Assembly (NCBI RefSeq): GCF_024498355.1
Contig: NZ_CP101833.1
Location: forward strand, 2,399,001 to 2,463,000
Reading direction: 5' to 3'
Length of the DNA: 64,000 nucleotides
Source of the DNA: Bacillus pumilus
GTDB lineage: Bacteria; Bacillota; Bacilli; Bacillales; Bacillaceae
Shown in pieces: positions 1-7,960 of this stretch; positions within the stretch are counted from its first letter, which is position 1, and each line of letters opens with the position of its first letter. A program made the position numbers and the translations under genes. The notes under the pieces are model-generated. The model did not search any database. It saw only the letters and a list, made by a program, of their open reading frames with translations, and was not told the DNA's origin.

Positions 1-239
1 GATAGTAAACATTTAATCACAAAGGTATTGGGGTTAAATAACGGATGCCGATACTTCGTCGGCTGGTGAGACGTCGACTCATAGGAAGACGATCCAGAAT
101 GCTTTTCTTCCTCTGTCAACATAACCCATGGCGGGATATCGTCATTTTTCTTGAAAGCCGCCTTCTTAGGGGCAGCAGCTGGCTGCTTTGTTTTGCGGCG
201 CTGCGCTATTTTTTTTCGATACTCGTCCACTCTTTTCAT
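1..239 (-). CDS. spoIVFA: SpoIVFA, stage IV sporulation protein FA, N-terminal part
   Basis: The gene is cut by the left edge; 79 N-terminal residues are visible. SpoIVFA is a mother-cell membrane protein that, with BofA, holds the SpoIVFB protease inactive so that pro-SigmaK is processed only after the forespore signal. The visible part is basic and proline-rich, with a PPWVM segment (residues 36-40) and a KYRHPLFNP segment before the expected membrane helix. This resembles the B. subtilis protein as I remember it. The ATG follows an AAAGGGTGA ribosome binding site. The gene lies downstream of minD, as in B. subtilis, and has its own SigmaE-like promoter. The membrane and LytM-like parts lie outside the window. 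Confidence 0.88.
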   Translation of the reverse strand, partial: MKRVDEYRKKIAQRRKTKQPAAAPKKAAFKKNDDIPPWVMLTEEEKHSGSSSYESTSHQPTKYRHPLFNPNTFVIKCLL

Positions 240-271
240 GAGATCACCCTTTACATACAAACAGTTTGTAC

Positions 272-300
272 ATTTTATGTGGCGACCCCATGTGATATGC
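272..300 (-). promoter_or_regulatory. SigmaE-type promoter for spoIVFA
   Basis: On the minus strand a GCATATC -35 element and a CATAAAAT -10 element are separated by 14 bases. This is close to the SigmaE consensus (kmATATT, about 14 bases, CATACAnT). It lies between the minD terminator and the spoIVFA start, which fits known SigmaE control of the spoIVF operon. Inferred from motif and place only. Confidence 0.6.
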
Positions 301-302
301 AA

Positions 303-330
303 CAAAAAGACCGATTCTCATCGAATCGGC
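303..330 (-). terminator. Intrinsic terminator of the mre-min operon
   Basis: A 7-bp stem (311-317 with 323-329, loop of 5) is followed on the minus strand by TCTTTTTGTT. It separates minD from spoIVFA, so vegetative mre-min transcripts should stop here while spoIVFA starts from its own sporulation promoter. Confidence 0.75.
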
Positions 331-348
331 CTGATCTCACGTGAATGG

Positions 349-1152
349 TTATGCTCTAACACCGAAAAATGCTTTGAGCTTTGCAAACATCCCTTTGTTT
401 TCATCTTCAAATGATTGCAGTGGAACAGATTCACCTAGTACACGGCGAGCAATATTGCGATACGCAATTGATACTTTGTTTTTAGCATCCATCACAATTG
501 GTTCACCATTGTTTGAAGCCTTAATCACGTCATCATCATCTGCCACAATGCCAAGAAGATCAATCGATAAGTGATGTACAACTTCATCCACATCCATTGA
601 ATCGCCACTTTTCGCCATGTGTGTACGAATACGGTTGACAATCAAACGAGGCGGTTCGATATCTTCTTGTTCTAATAAGCCGATGATACGGTCAGCATCT
701 CTCACAGCTGAGATCTCAGGCGTCGTCACGACAATTGCCTTATCTGCACCAGATACAGCATTTTTAAAGCCTTGCTCGATTCCAGCAGGGCAATCGATGA
801 CGACATAATCAAAGTCTTGTTTCAATGATTGAATCAATTCTTTGATCTGCTCCGGCTCTACAGCCGTTTTATCGCTTGTTTGAGCAGCGGGTAAAAGATA
901 CAAAAGATCCTCGAAACGCTTATCTTTTACAAGCGCTTGGTGAATTTTACATCTTCCTTCTACTACATCGACTAGATCATAAATAATGCGGTTCTCAAGC
1001 CCCATCACGACATCTAGATTCCGAAGGCCAATATCGGTATCCACTAGACACACTTTTTTCCCTTGAATTGCTAGTGCTGTGCCTAAGTTTGCAGATGTTG
1101 TTGTTTTGCCAACGCCGCCTTTTCCTGAGGTAATCACAATAGCCTCGCCCAA
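349..1152 (-). CDS. minD: MinD, septum site-determining ATPase
   Basis: MinD is a membrane-associated ParA/MinD ATPase that recruits MinC to block FtsZ assembly near the poles. The deviant Walker A motif SGKGGVGKTT lies at residues 9-18 with both lysines present. The C-terminus (FAKLKAFFGV) is the expected amphipathic membrane-targeting helix. I place the start at TTG 1152: GGAGG lies 9 bases upstream, and the protein then begins MGEAIVITSG as remembered for B. subtilis MinD. A GTG two codons earlier overlaps the minC stop and would add two residues. The gene is directly downstream of minC in the mreBCD-minCD operon. Confidence 0.95.
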   Translation of the reverse strand: MGEAIVITSGKGGVGKTTTSANLGTALAIQGKKVCLVDTDIGLRNLDVVMGLENRIIYDLVDVVEGRCKIHQALVKDKRFEDLLYLLPAAQTSDKTAVEPEQIKELIQSLKQDFDYVVIDCPAGIEQGFKNAVSGADKAIVVTTPEISAVRDADRIIGLLEQEDIEPPRLIVNRIRTHMAKSGDSMDVDEVVHHLSIDLLGIVADDDDVIKASNNGEPIVMDAKNKVSIAYRNIARRVLGESVPLQSFEDENKGMFAKLKAFFGVRA

Positions 1153-1154
1153 TT

Positions 1155-1838
1155 TCACATTCCTCCCTCAAGCCTTGTCAGATTAGGTCTTATATGAGCC
1201 AATTGCTGCAGGCGTTCAATGATCATGTTGCCATCTATATCTAAATAAGCACATTCCATTTCGTTTCCATCTTCTTTTTGATCTGGTGCACGGTTAAACA
1301 CTTGTGCGATGCGAAGCTGAGTTGGAATCATACGAGATGCCGCAATGACAGCTTGTTTATTCCCATTACATCCAGCATGCGCCACGCCTTTTAATGCGCC
1401 GAGCACAAAAATATTTCCCCCTGCACGAATCGTTCCGCCAGGATTCACATCTCCTATTAATAAGAGATCCCCTTCGACATACAGCACCTGTCCAGAGCGT
1501 ACAATTTTCGCTACAGAGGTGATTTCAGCCTCTGCTTTTAATCGTCTCGCCTCTTCAGTTGACATGACGTCACTTTCAATGGAATGAATGATGAGATGTT
1601 CATTCTCAGACACCGCTTCAGTCAAACGCTCCTCCTGATCCTCTGTTAAATACCGAAAACCAAGTTTAATATGCACATTGACCTTATGTCCTTCTCTTCC
1701 ATCTGTATATTGCTCAAGCAAAAGAACCTCTCGCAAGCCAGAAAGAAGGTCATCAAACGAACAGTCATCATTTAACTGTAATGTTAATCCGTTTTTTGTA
1801 CCTTTTATTGTCACAAATTGCTGTTTTTGAGTTTTCAA
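1155..1838 (-). CDS. minC: MinC, septum inhibitor
   Basis: MinC inhibits FtsZ polymerisation; its C-terminal beta-helix domain dimerises and binds MinD. The glycine-rich turns GDVNPGG and AGGNIFVLGALKG mark that domain. The chosen start is TTG at 1838, six bases after an AGGTG ribosome binding site, giving MKTQKQQF as in B. subtilis; the longer reading frame starts at GTG 1847. The product is 227 residues, the usual length. It lies between mreD and minD, two bases before minD, so translation is probably coupled. Confidence 0.94.
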   Translation of the reverse strand: MKTQKQQFVTIKGTKNGLTLQLNDDCSFDDLLSGLREVLLLEQYTDGREGHKVNVHIKLGFRYLTEDQEERLTEAVSENEHLIIHSIESDVMSTEEARRLKAEAEITSVAKIVRSGQVLYVEGDLLLIGDVNPGGTIRAGGNIFVLGALKGVAHAGCNGNKQAVIAASRMIPTQLRIAQVFNRAPDQKEDGNEMECAYLDIDGNMIIERLQQLAHIRPNLTRLEGGM

Positions 1839-1892
1839 GATGCTCACCTCAACAACATACTCATTTCGCCGTAATTGGACAAACTCCTGCTT

Positions 1893-2411
1893 TTATTCGT
1901 CGATCAGTCCTTGCTTCACATTGATGAAAAAGAGCCTAAGCGGCACAACAAGTATGAGAGACGCAGCAGTATTTAAAAGAATCGTTGGAATAAAGCGTTC
2001 GATGACATACGTATTAAAAGGCATAATCCCTGGCTGAATCGTCGCTTGAACGCCGTACACATAAAACTCCATCACGGAAACAGCAATCATCGACAGAAAG
2101 ACGACCACTAAAATATTCGTCTGAAGGACTTTGAAAGCTTTCGCTAACAAATAGCAAAGCGCCCCAAAGCCAAACATATGAACACCAAGTATGCCTGTAT
2201 ACGAAATATCATATAAAAGTCCAAAGATAAAGCCGTAAATCACACCATATTTTTGATTCACAAAAGCAGTCATAAATACAAGTGCGAGTAAGATGAAATG
2301 AGGTGCTAAAATTTGATTCTCTGAAACAAATGGGAGCTTCACTAAATCGACAAAAATGCTGTCAAATACGAAGATAAACAACATGACGAAAGCAAGAAGG
2401 ACACGTTTCAC
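1893..2411 (-). CDS. mreD: MreD, rod-shape determining membrane protein
   Basis: MreD is a polytopic membrane protein of the elongasome that works with MreB, MreC, RodA and class B penicillin-binding proteins in lateral wall synthesis. The 172 residues are almost entirely hydrophobic, with about five predicted membrane helices starting at residue 4. The GTG start overlaps the mreC stop by four bases and sits 8 bases after the AAGGAGGAAG that also encodes the end of MreC. Length and position match the family. Confidence 0.93.
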   Translation of the reverse strand: MKRVLLAFVMLFIFVFDSIFVDLVKLPFVSENQILAPHFILLALVFMTAFVNQKYGVIYGFIFGLLYDISYTGILGVHMFGFGALCYLLAKAFKVLQTNILVVVFLSMIAVSVMEFYVYGVQATIQPGIMPFNTYVIERFIPTILLNTAASLILVVPLRLFFINVKQGLIDE

Positions 2412-3307
2412 GAGCCTTCCTCCTTCGTCAATTCAGATGCATCTGCCGTACTTGTGCTGCGATTCACAACAATCACGCGGTCTAAATTGTTGAGTTCAGC
2501 AGCTGGTTCTACATAAATGATTTTTGTCAGTCCGTAATGGTCAGGCTCGATTTCGCTCACCTTACCAATTGTTAAGCCTTGCGGGAATACGCCCCCTGCT
2601 CCAGATGTTTCGACAAGATCTCCTTTTTTGACATCCCCATCAGCATCGGATTTTAGAATATTCATTGTCAGCATTTTTTTCTTGCTGTCATAACCGTTAA
2701 TAATTCCATTGAGTTCTTCTTTGCCCTTTTTTGCAAAAATTTTCGTTGAAATTCTATTATTTTGGTCTGTAGAGCTTAGCAACCTTACAGTCGAAGTAAA
2801 ATTGTTGAGCTTATCACTTTCGATTTTCCCGATTAACGCACCACTCTCATTTGTGACCGCCATATCTTTGTCAACGCCTTGTTTTTTCCCTTTATCAATC
2901 ATCACAAAACTATCCCAGAGGGACGGGTTTCTCGCAATAACAGTTGATAGAATTGGCGTATAATCACGAATAGAGTTCACATATCCGAGCTGCTTGCGAA
3001 GCTTTTTGTTTTCATCTTCTAGTTCTTGAAGTTTCGCCTCATACTGGGTTTGTCCATCAAGTTTTTTTCGAAGACGCTCGTTTTCATCATATGTGTTCTT
3101 TAAATCTTGTACGTTCCCATACATACCGGCAATAAATTGTGATGGTTTATGAAAGACACCTTGAAAAAAGCCTGTCGTATCCCCCACTAATTTTTCCGGC
3201 CATGAAGCACCTCTGCCGCTTTTCACTGAAAAACCAATCATGGCCACCAGTACGATGACACAGACAAGGAGCAACATTAATCTTTTATTCATAAAAAACT
3301 GCGGCAT
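2408..3307 (-). CDS. mreC: MreC, rod-shape determining protein
   Basis: MreC is a bitopic scaffold linking cytoplasmic MreB to the extracellular wall machinery. It has one N-terminal membrane helix (about residues 8-28), a charged heptad-like coiled coil (about 68-112) and the beta-barrel extracellular domain with the MAVTNESGALIGKI and ETSGAGGVFPQGL segments. At 299 residues it is slightly longer than I remember for B. subtilis (290). The start ATG follows AGAGGTG. The gene sits between mreB and mreD in the same operon. Confidence 0.94.
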   Translation of the reverse strand: MPQFFMNKRLMLLLVCVIVLVAMIGFSVKSGRGASWPEKLVGDTTGFFQGVFHKPSQFIAGMYGNVQDLKNTYDENERLRKKLDGQTQYEAKLQELEDENKKLRKQLGYVNSIRDYTPILSTVIARNPSLWDSFVMIDKGKKQGVDKDMAVTNESGALIGKIESDKLNNFTSTVRLLSSTDQNNRISTKIFAKKGKEELNGIINGYDSKKKMLTMNILKSDADGDVKKGDLVETSGAGGVFPQGLTIGKVSEIEPDHYGLTKIIYVEPAAELNNLDRVIVVNRSTSTADASELTKEEGS

Positions 3308-3324
3308 GTCTTACACCTCTTTAT

Positions 3325-4347
3325 TTACGCCCGATTATCTTTTGATTTTCCTTTGAACAAGTGAATATGTTCTAGTGCTTTCCCTGTTCCGATCGCCACA
3401 CAGTCAAGTGGGTCCTCAGCAATAATGACTGGCATTTTCGTTTCATCGCTAATGACTTTGTCAAGATTACGCAGCAATGCACCGCCGCCTGTTAAAACGA
3501 TTCCGCGATCCATAATATCTGCTGCCAGCTCAGGTGGCGTTTTTTCAAGAGTGGCTTTTACCGCATCAACAATTGTTTCCACCGTATCACGAAGCGCTTT
3601 TGCAATCTCTTCTGCCGTAATAGAGATCGTTTTTGGCAGACCTGTTAAAAGGTCACGTCCGCGAATATCCATCTCATCATGCACGTCTGGCTGTGCAGAA
3701 CCGATTTCCATTTTAATCGCTTCTGAAGTACGGTCACCGATCATCAGATTATACGTTTTACGAATATAGCTGCTGATCGCATCATCCATTTCATCTCCTG
3801 CCACACGGATCGATTGAGAAGTCACAATGCCGCCAAGTGAAATAATGGCCACTTCTGTTGTACCGCCGCCAATATCCACAACCATACTTCCTGTTGGCTC
3901 CCATACAGGCAGGTTAGCACCGATTGCCGCAGCAAATGGCTCTTCAATAGGGTATGCGTCACGTGCACCAGCTTGTCTTGTTGCATCAATGACTGCTCGC
4001 TCCTCTACAGCTGTAATCCCAGATGGCACACATACCATCACGTAGGGTTTACGAGCAAATAGCCCTTTGTTTCTAAGTGCTTGATTAATGTAATATTTCA
4101 TCATTTTTGCTGTCGTTTCGTAATCTGCAATGACTCCGTCTTTCATTGGGCGAAGTGCCACAACATTACCAGGTGTACGGCCAATCATGTTTCTAGCGTC
4201 ATTTCCGACCGCCACTATAGACTTCGTATCAGTTTCCAAAGCTACGACCGAAGGTTCTCTCACAACAATTCCTTTTCCTTTAATAAAAACAAGCGTATTC
4301 GCTGTTCCAAGATCTATTCCAAGGTCTTTTGTACCAATTCCAAACAT
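3325..4347 (-). CDS. mreB: MreB, actin-like cell shape protein
   Basis: MreB forms membrane-bound actin-like filaments that orient lateral wall synthesis. The phosphate-1 motif [11 protein letters not shown] is at the N-terminus, the phosphate-2 motif [13 protein letters not shown] lies mid-protein, and the adenosine motif [11 protein letters not shown] is near the C-terminus. The product is 340 residues. A TATAAT-like -10 lies upstream near 4411 with a poor -35, so the operon may start here or be reached from radC. First gene of mreBCD-minCD. Confidence 0.96.
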   Translation of the reverse strand: MFGIGTKDLGIDLGTANTLVFIKGKGIVVREPSVVALETDTKSIVAVGNDARNMIGRTPGNVVALRPMKDGVIADYETTAKMMKYYINQALRNKGLFARKPYVMVCVPSGITAVEERAVIDATRQAGARDAYPIEEPFAAAIGANLPVWEPTGSMVVDIGGGTTEVAIISLGGIVTSQSIRVAGDEMDDAISSYIRKTYNLMIGDRTSEAIKMEIGSAQPDVHDEMDIRGRDLLTGLPKTISITAEEIAKALRDTVETIVDAVKATLEKTPPELAADIMDRGIVLTGGGALLRNLDKVISDETKMPVIIAEDPLDCVAIGTGKALEHIHLFKGKSKDNRA

Positions 4348-4437
4348 ATGTATGTATCTTCCTTTCTTAAACCAAAATTCCCTTTAGGGAAAAACTCATA
4401 AACTCTATTATATCGTAAAACATCGAAAAAAAAAGTG

Positions 4438-5163
4438 TTACAAATACCCTTTTTCCTTCAAACTCACAAATTTTTGATCACCTATGACAAGATGATCAAG
4501 CAGCTGTATTCCAATCAGCTTTCCACATTCAAAAAGTCGCTTTGTGACTTCAATATCTTCCCTGCTAGGCGTCGGATCTCCAGATGGATGGTTGTGCACA
4601 CATATAAATGAAGCAGCCGAACGTTTAAAAGCCTCTTTGAAAATTTCACGCGGGTGAACAATCGATGAGTTCAAACTTCCAATAAACACGGTATGTTTAT
4701 GAAGAACTTGATTTTTTGTATTGAGATAAAGACAAACGAAATTTTCCTGCGTCAAAAATCTCATATCTTCCATCACAAAGTTTGCCCCATCCTCTGGCGT
4801 GCGGATGACATAACGGTTGTCCGTCGTTTGATGGTGTAATCTAGTGCCGAGTTCTAACGCAGCTAAAAGAGAGATCGCCTTCGCTTTTCCAACTCCTCGA
4901 ATCTTCGACAGTTCTTCAATAGAAGCTTCTCTCACAGAACGAAGGCCGCCAAATGTTTGCAGAAGTCTTGCGGAAATTTGAAGAACAGATTCCTTTTTTG
5001 TGCCTGTCCTAAAAAGGATTGCGACAAGTTCATGATTTGATAAACTGCTTGGACCATATTTGATAAATCGTTCTCTCGGTTTTTCATCATGAGGGAAATG
5101 CTTAAGCAACATAGGGAAATGGTTAATGATGAACACTCCTTTTGAATTCCTTCCCGTCATCAA
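4438..5163 (-). CDS. radC: RadC family JAB/MPN domain protein
   Basis: RadC proteins have an N-terminal helix-hairpin-helix (here [13 protein letters not shown]) and a C-terminal JAMM/MPN metal-binding domain ([15 protein letters not shown]). The repair role once claimed is doubtful and the true function is unknown. The longest frame begins with an ATG overlapping the maf stop by four bases, which supports coupled translation. An AAAGGAG ribosome binding site lies inside the frame near 5125, and the conserved region begins near an ATG at 5112, so the first 17 residues are uncertain. The gene lies between maf and mreB as in B. subtilis. Confidence 0.9.
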   Translation of the reverse strand: MMTGRNSKGVFIINHFPMLLKHFPHDEKPRERFIKYGPSSLSNHELVAILFRTGTKKESVLQISARLLQTFGGLRSVREASIEELSKIRGVGKAKAISLLAALELGTRLHHQTTDNRYVIRTPEDGANFVMEDMRFLTQENFVCLYLNTKNQVLHKHTVFIGSLNSSIVHPREIFKEAFKRSAASFICVHNHPSGDPTPSREDIEVTKRLFECGKLIGIQLLDHLVIGDQKFVSLKEKGYL

Positions 5164-5729
5164 AAAGGGGTAATTCCAAATGTTTCAAGCACTCTAACTG
5201 TTTTGGCAATAGGGAGACCTACAACGGAAAAATAATCGCCGTCTATTTTTTGAACAAACAGTGCGCCTTTCCCTTGAATGCCATAGCTTCCCGCTTTATC
5301 AAGCGGTTCACCCGTTTCGATATAGCGGTTGATTTCATTTTGCGTAAGCATCCAAAATGTCACTTCTGTCTGTTCATAAAATGTTTCTTTTCTATTCTCT
5401 GACTGAACCGAGACACCAGTCAAGACTTGATGTGTCTTTCCTGACAATAATTGAAGCATTGAGGCCGCTTCTTCCTTGTCTTTTGGTTTCCCAAGACATT
5501 TGCCGTCAATTGCAACAATCGTATCTGCACCAATGATCACAGCTTTGGGATGTATTTTTTGAATATCATTTGCTTTTTGTTCTGCCAACCATTGGACGTT
5601 CTCAGCAGGCGAAAGGTTTCGATTTATTTCTTCTTTTAAGTGACTTGCTTGAATGTCATAAGAAAACCCTGCTAGATCAAGCAATTCTTTTCTTCTAGGT
5701 GATTGTGATGCGAGAATTAATTGGTTCAT
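5160..5729 (-). CDS. maf: Maf, nucleoside triphosphate pyrophosphatase
   Basis: Maf proteins hydrolyse non-canonical or modified nucleoside triphosphates to monophosphates. In B. subtilis the protein is linked to septum inhibition in competent cells. The signature [11 protein letters not shown] (residues 7-17), the GADTIV motif with its catalytic aspartate, and [13 protein letters not shown] are present. At 189 residues it is full length. The ATG follows AAAGGA. The stop overlaps the radC start, and a terminator upstream (5853-5887) separates it from spoIIB, so maf-radC probably have their own promoter in 5730-5850. Confidence 0.93.
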   Translation of the reverse strand: MNQLILASQSPRRKELLDLAGFSYDIQASHLKEEINRNLSPAENVQWLAEQKANDIQKIHPKAVIIGADTIVAIDGKCLGKPKDKEEAASMLQLLSGKTHQVLTGVSVQSENRKETFYEQTEVTFWMLTQNEINRYIETGEPLDKAGSYGIQGKGALFVQKIDGDYFSVVGLPIAKTVRVLETFGITPF

Positions 5730-5852
5730 GTTCGTTCATCCTTTCAGGGTTTAGCCTAAGAAGTAAGATACCCATTCATCCTATCAAATGTACATCTTAC
5801 CGACAATTGACGAAAATTCATTTTTCATGTTCCTTCATCATTATGTTGGATA

Positions 5853-5887
5853 CAAAAGAAAAAAACTAGTCATTTTTTGACTAGTTT
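5853..5887 (-). terminator. Intrinsic terminator after spoIIB
   Basis: A 10-bp perfect stem (5863-5872 with 5878-5887) with a 5-base loop is followed on the minus strand by a T-rich run. It ends spoIIB transcription before maf. Confidence 0.85.
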
Positions 5888-5906
5888 GCTCTCTTAAAAA
5901 ATGATT

Positions 5907-6920
5907 TTACGTGTTTAATTGATCAAGCAGCGCTTGCTGAGATTTCCATCCATTTTCAGCCGTTGGGTCATTTAACAGTTGCACCGCTTTCAGCAAACTG
6001 CTTTTAGCTGATGCGTCAGTTGTTTTGGCACTTTCCAGCTCAGAGATCAGCTGCGTGACTTCCTTTTTCTCTACTTCATCCCCTGCAATCACCTTTGAAG
6101 ATAAGACAGAAGCCTTCTCTATTAAACCAGTCAGCTCATCTGGCACTTGAAATGAGAGCTCCTTACCGCCCCATGCTTCAAAGTGCTGATCGATTAGTTT
6201 CTTCCCAACAGCACTTGTCATGCCTTGTTCTGTTGCAAGCCCAGCAATCACATAATATCCATCATCCATTGAGACTTTTTTCCCCGCATATCCTGCATCT
6301 TTTAAACTGGTAACCAAGTCATCTGCTCCTTTTTCAGAGGAAAACTTTCCAGCCTGTACGACAAAGGTTGAAAAACTGCCAGAGACACTTTTTTCACCTT
6401 TGTTCTCTTTTGATTCATCTGTATCTCCCGCCGCTGGCGGCGCATCCCCTCCGGCTTTCATTGCAGATTGGTTTCCAGATGCTGTGACACTGACATGGTC
6501 ACCACCTGACGGATTTGCTGTACCGTCTTTGCTTAAGCTTAGTGCAAACACGCCGAGGCCTGTCCCAAGAACCACTGCAAATACAATCGTTGTCATCACT
6601 CTCTTGAAGGGGCCGCGGTTTTTACTGAACTTCTGATCAAATGAGCCTTTTTTCTTTTGATAAGGCGTGACGACCTTTGGATCAGAGTGGTAAATATGAT
6701 CAGCTGCATCGTCCCACTGGAAATCTTCTTCTTTTGGTTTAGATGGATCTTCCTGTGAAGCAGCTGTCTCCTGTTCTGATTGCCTCTTTTCCTCCCAATT
6801 CGAAAACGTCACATGATCCTCTTGCTGTTTTTTTGGCTGATGATCTTCTTCATGAAGCATTTCTTCCTTGCCATTAATATTGACCTTTAACCCTTGTTTT
6901 TTTGCCTGCCTTTTTTTCAT
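5907..6920 (-). CDS. spoIIB: SpoIIB, stage II sporulation protein B
   Basis: SpoIIB localises to the sporulation septum, helps bring in the SpoIIDMP engulfment machinery and delays septal wall thinning. The protein has a charged N-terminus with the conserved TFSNWEEKRQ and DPKVV segments, one membrane helix (about residues 116-131) and an extracellular SPOR-like repeat region (VQAGKFSSEKGADDLV). I chose ATG 6920, seven bases after GGGGAA, giving MKKRQAKKQG; the longest frame adds 17 residues. The length of 337 is close to B. subtilis. It is a single-gene unit with its own terminator. Confidence 0.88.
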   Translation of the reverse strand: MKKRQAKKQGLKVNINGKEEMLHEEDHQPKKQQEDHVTFSNWEEKRQSEQETAASQEDPSKPKEEDFQWDDAADHIYHSDPKVVTPYQKKKGSFDQKFSKNRGPFKRVMTTIVFAVVLGTGLGVFALSLSKDGTANPSGGDHVSVTASGNQSAMKAGGDAPPAAGDTDESKENKGEKSVSGSFSTFVVQAGKFSSEKGADDLVTSLKDAGYAGKKVSMDDGYYVIAGLATEQGMTSAVGKKLIDQHFEAWGGKELSFQVPDELTGLIEKASVLSSKVIAGDEVEKKEVTQLISELESAKTTDASAKSSLLKAVQLLNDPTAENGWKSQQALLDQLNT

Positions 6921-7083
6921 TGTCATTCCCCGCTTTCTGACATTGTTTGTAAGAAAGACCTTTTTGTCCAATGAATCAGTGCGAATTTAACCCGTCCTTC
7001 TTTCTGTTTCACACTTTAACATAGCAGATAAAAAAAAGAACAAGACTTTTGTCGGCAGGTTAAAAAAGTGTTCGCCAATTTTT

Positions 7084-7815
7084 TCACCCAAATAATCCGC
7101 TGAATGGGCTTAAGACATGCGACCCAAAAAGATAAACCCAAAAAGAAAAAGCGATCGCAGGAACAAAGGGAAATGGCTCGTCTAATCGAAAGGAAAAGAC
7201 CTTCGCATAGACCATTCCGCCGATAGATGAGAGGAAAAGAATGATGAGGAATGCCTTTAAACCAAAGCAAAACGCAAGCACACCGAACAGCTTCATATCA
7301 GCCCCTCCCATGCTGTTTGGCTTAAAACGATCTAAACTATAAAATAAGAGAAAACAAAAAAGCAGAGAAGCCGCTCCTTCCCACCAAATAAGAAATGGTT
7401 CTAGCGTGCGGTATATGACGAATAGAGGAAAAAAGAAGAGAAACAGCTCGTTTGGCACCCTCATATAAAGAAGATCGCTCACGACAGCAATCACGAATAA
7501 ACTACAAAGAATCACAAGAAAAAGGCCTTCAAACGAAAAACCAGCGTTCCTATAAATGAGCAAAAAAAGGCTGCCTGACAGCAGCTCAATCATTGGATAT
7601 AACAAAAACAATCGGGTGCTGCAATGTTTACACGACCCTCTCAATACAATATACGAAACGAGCGGAATCATGTCATACAGAGAAAGTGGCTGTTTACAAA
7701 CGCCGCAGTGAGAACGCGGAAAGAGTATGGACCGCTTCATTGGCAGCCTTTCACCAACTAGATGAAAAAACGATCCCATGGTGATGCCTGCAAGAAACAC
7801 AAAAATGTCAATCAT
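7084..7815 (-). CDS. comC: ComC, type IV prepilin peptidase for competence
   Basis: ComC cleaves and N-methylates the ComG pseudopilins needed for DNA uptake. The 243-residue protein is a polytopic membrane protein. The N-terminal cytoplasmic segment carries two CxxC-type pairs (CGVC, CKHC), and the aspartyl protease motif GGADMK is present; the second catalytic aspartate fits VSDLLYMRVPN. The start at ATG 7815 follows AAGGAG by 9 bases; the longest frame adds 17 residues without support. A ComK-type AT-box lies 70 bases upstream. It sits between folC and spoIIB as in B. subtilis. Confidence 0.92.
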   Translation of the reverse strand: MIDIFVFLAGITMGSFFHLVGERLPMKRSILFPRSHCGVCKQPLSLYDMIPLVSYIVLRGSCKHCSTRLFLLYPMIELLSGSLFLLIYRNAGFSFEGLFLVILCSLFVIAVVSDLLYMRVPNELFLFFFPLFVIYRTLEPFLIWWEGAASLLFCFLLFYSLDRFKPNSMGGADMKLFGVLAFCFGLKAFLIILFLSSIGGMVYAKVFSFRLDEPFPFVPAIAFSFWVYLFGSHVLSPFSGLFG

Positions 7816-7885
7816 ATTCAGTGGCTCCTTCCGGGGATAAGATAGACCGGATTGTACCATAGACATTTACGTTGAGCACCTAGTG

Positions 7886-7898
7886 AAAATATGATTTT
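7886..7898. promoter_or_regulatory. Possible ComK AT-box upstream of comC
   Basis: A perfect AAAA-N5-TTTT element lies 70 bases upstream of the comC start. ComK binds pairs of such boxes at late competence genes. I see only one perfect box; the second would have to be degenerate, so this is a candidate only. Confidence 0.45.
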
Positions 7899-7920
7899 AT
7901 CCCTCATCTACATACCAAAA

Positions 7921-7960
7921 GAAAAAAGACACAAATGGCTGGGAGCCTTTTGCATCTTTT
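7921..7960 (-). terminator. Intrinsic terminator of folC
   Basis: An imperfect long stem (about 7923-7940 with 7944-7960) is followed by a run of six T on the minus strand. It overlaps the folC stop codon and separates folC from comC. Confidence 0.7.

Noticed and set aside
45..344. 99-codon plus-strand frame at the left edge
   Set aside because: Antisense to spoIVFA and its promoter; no ribosome binding site.
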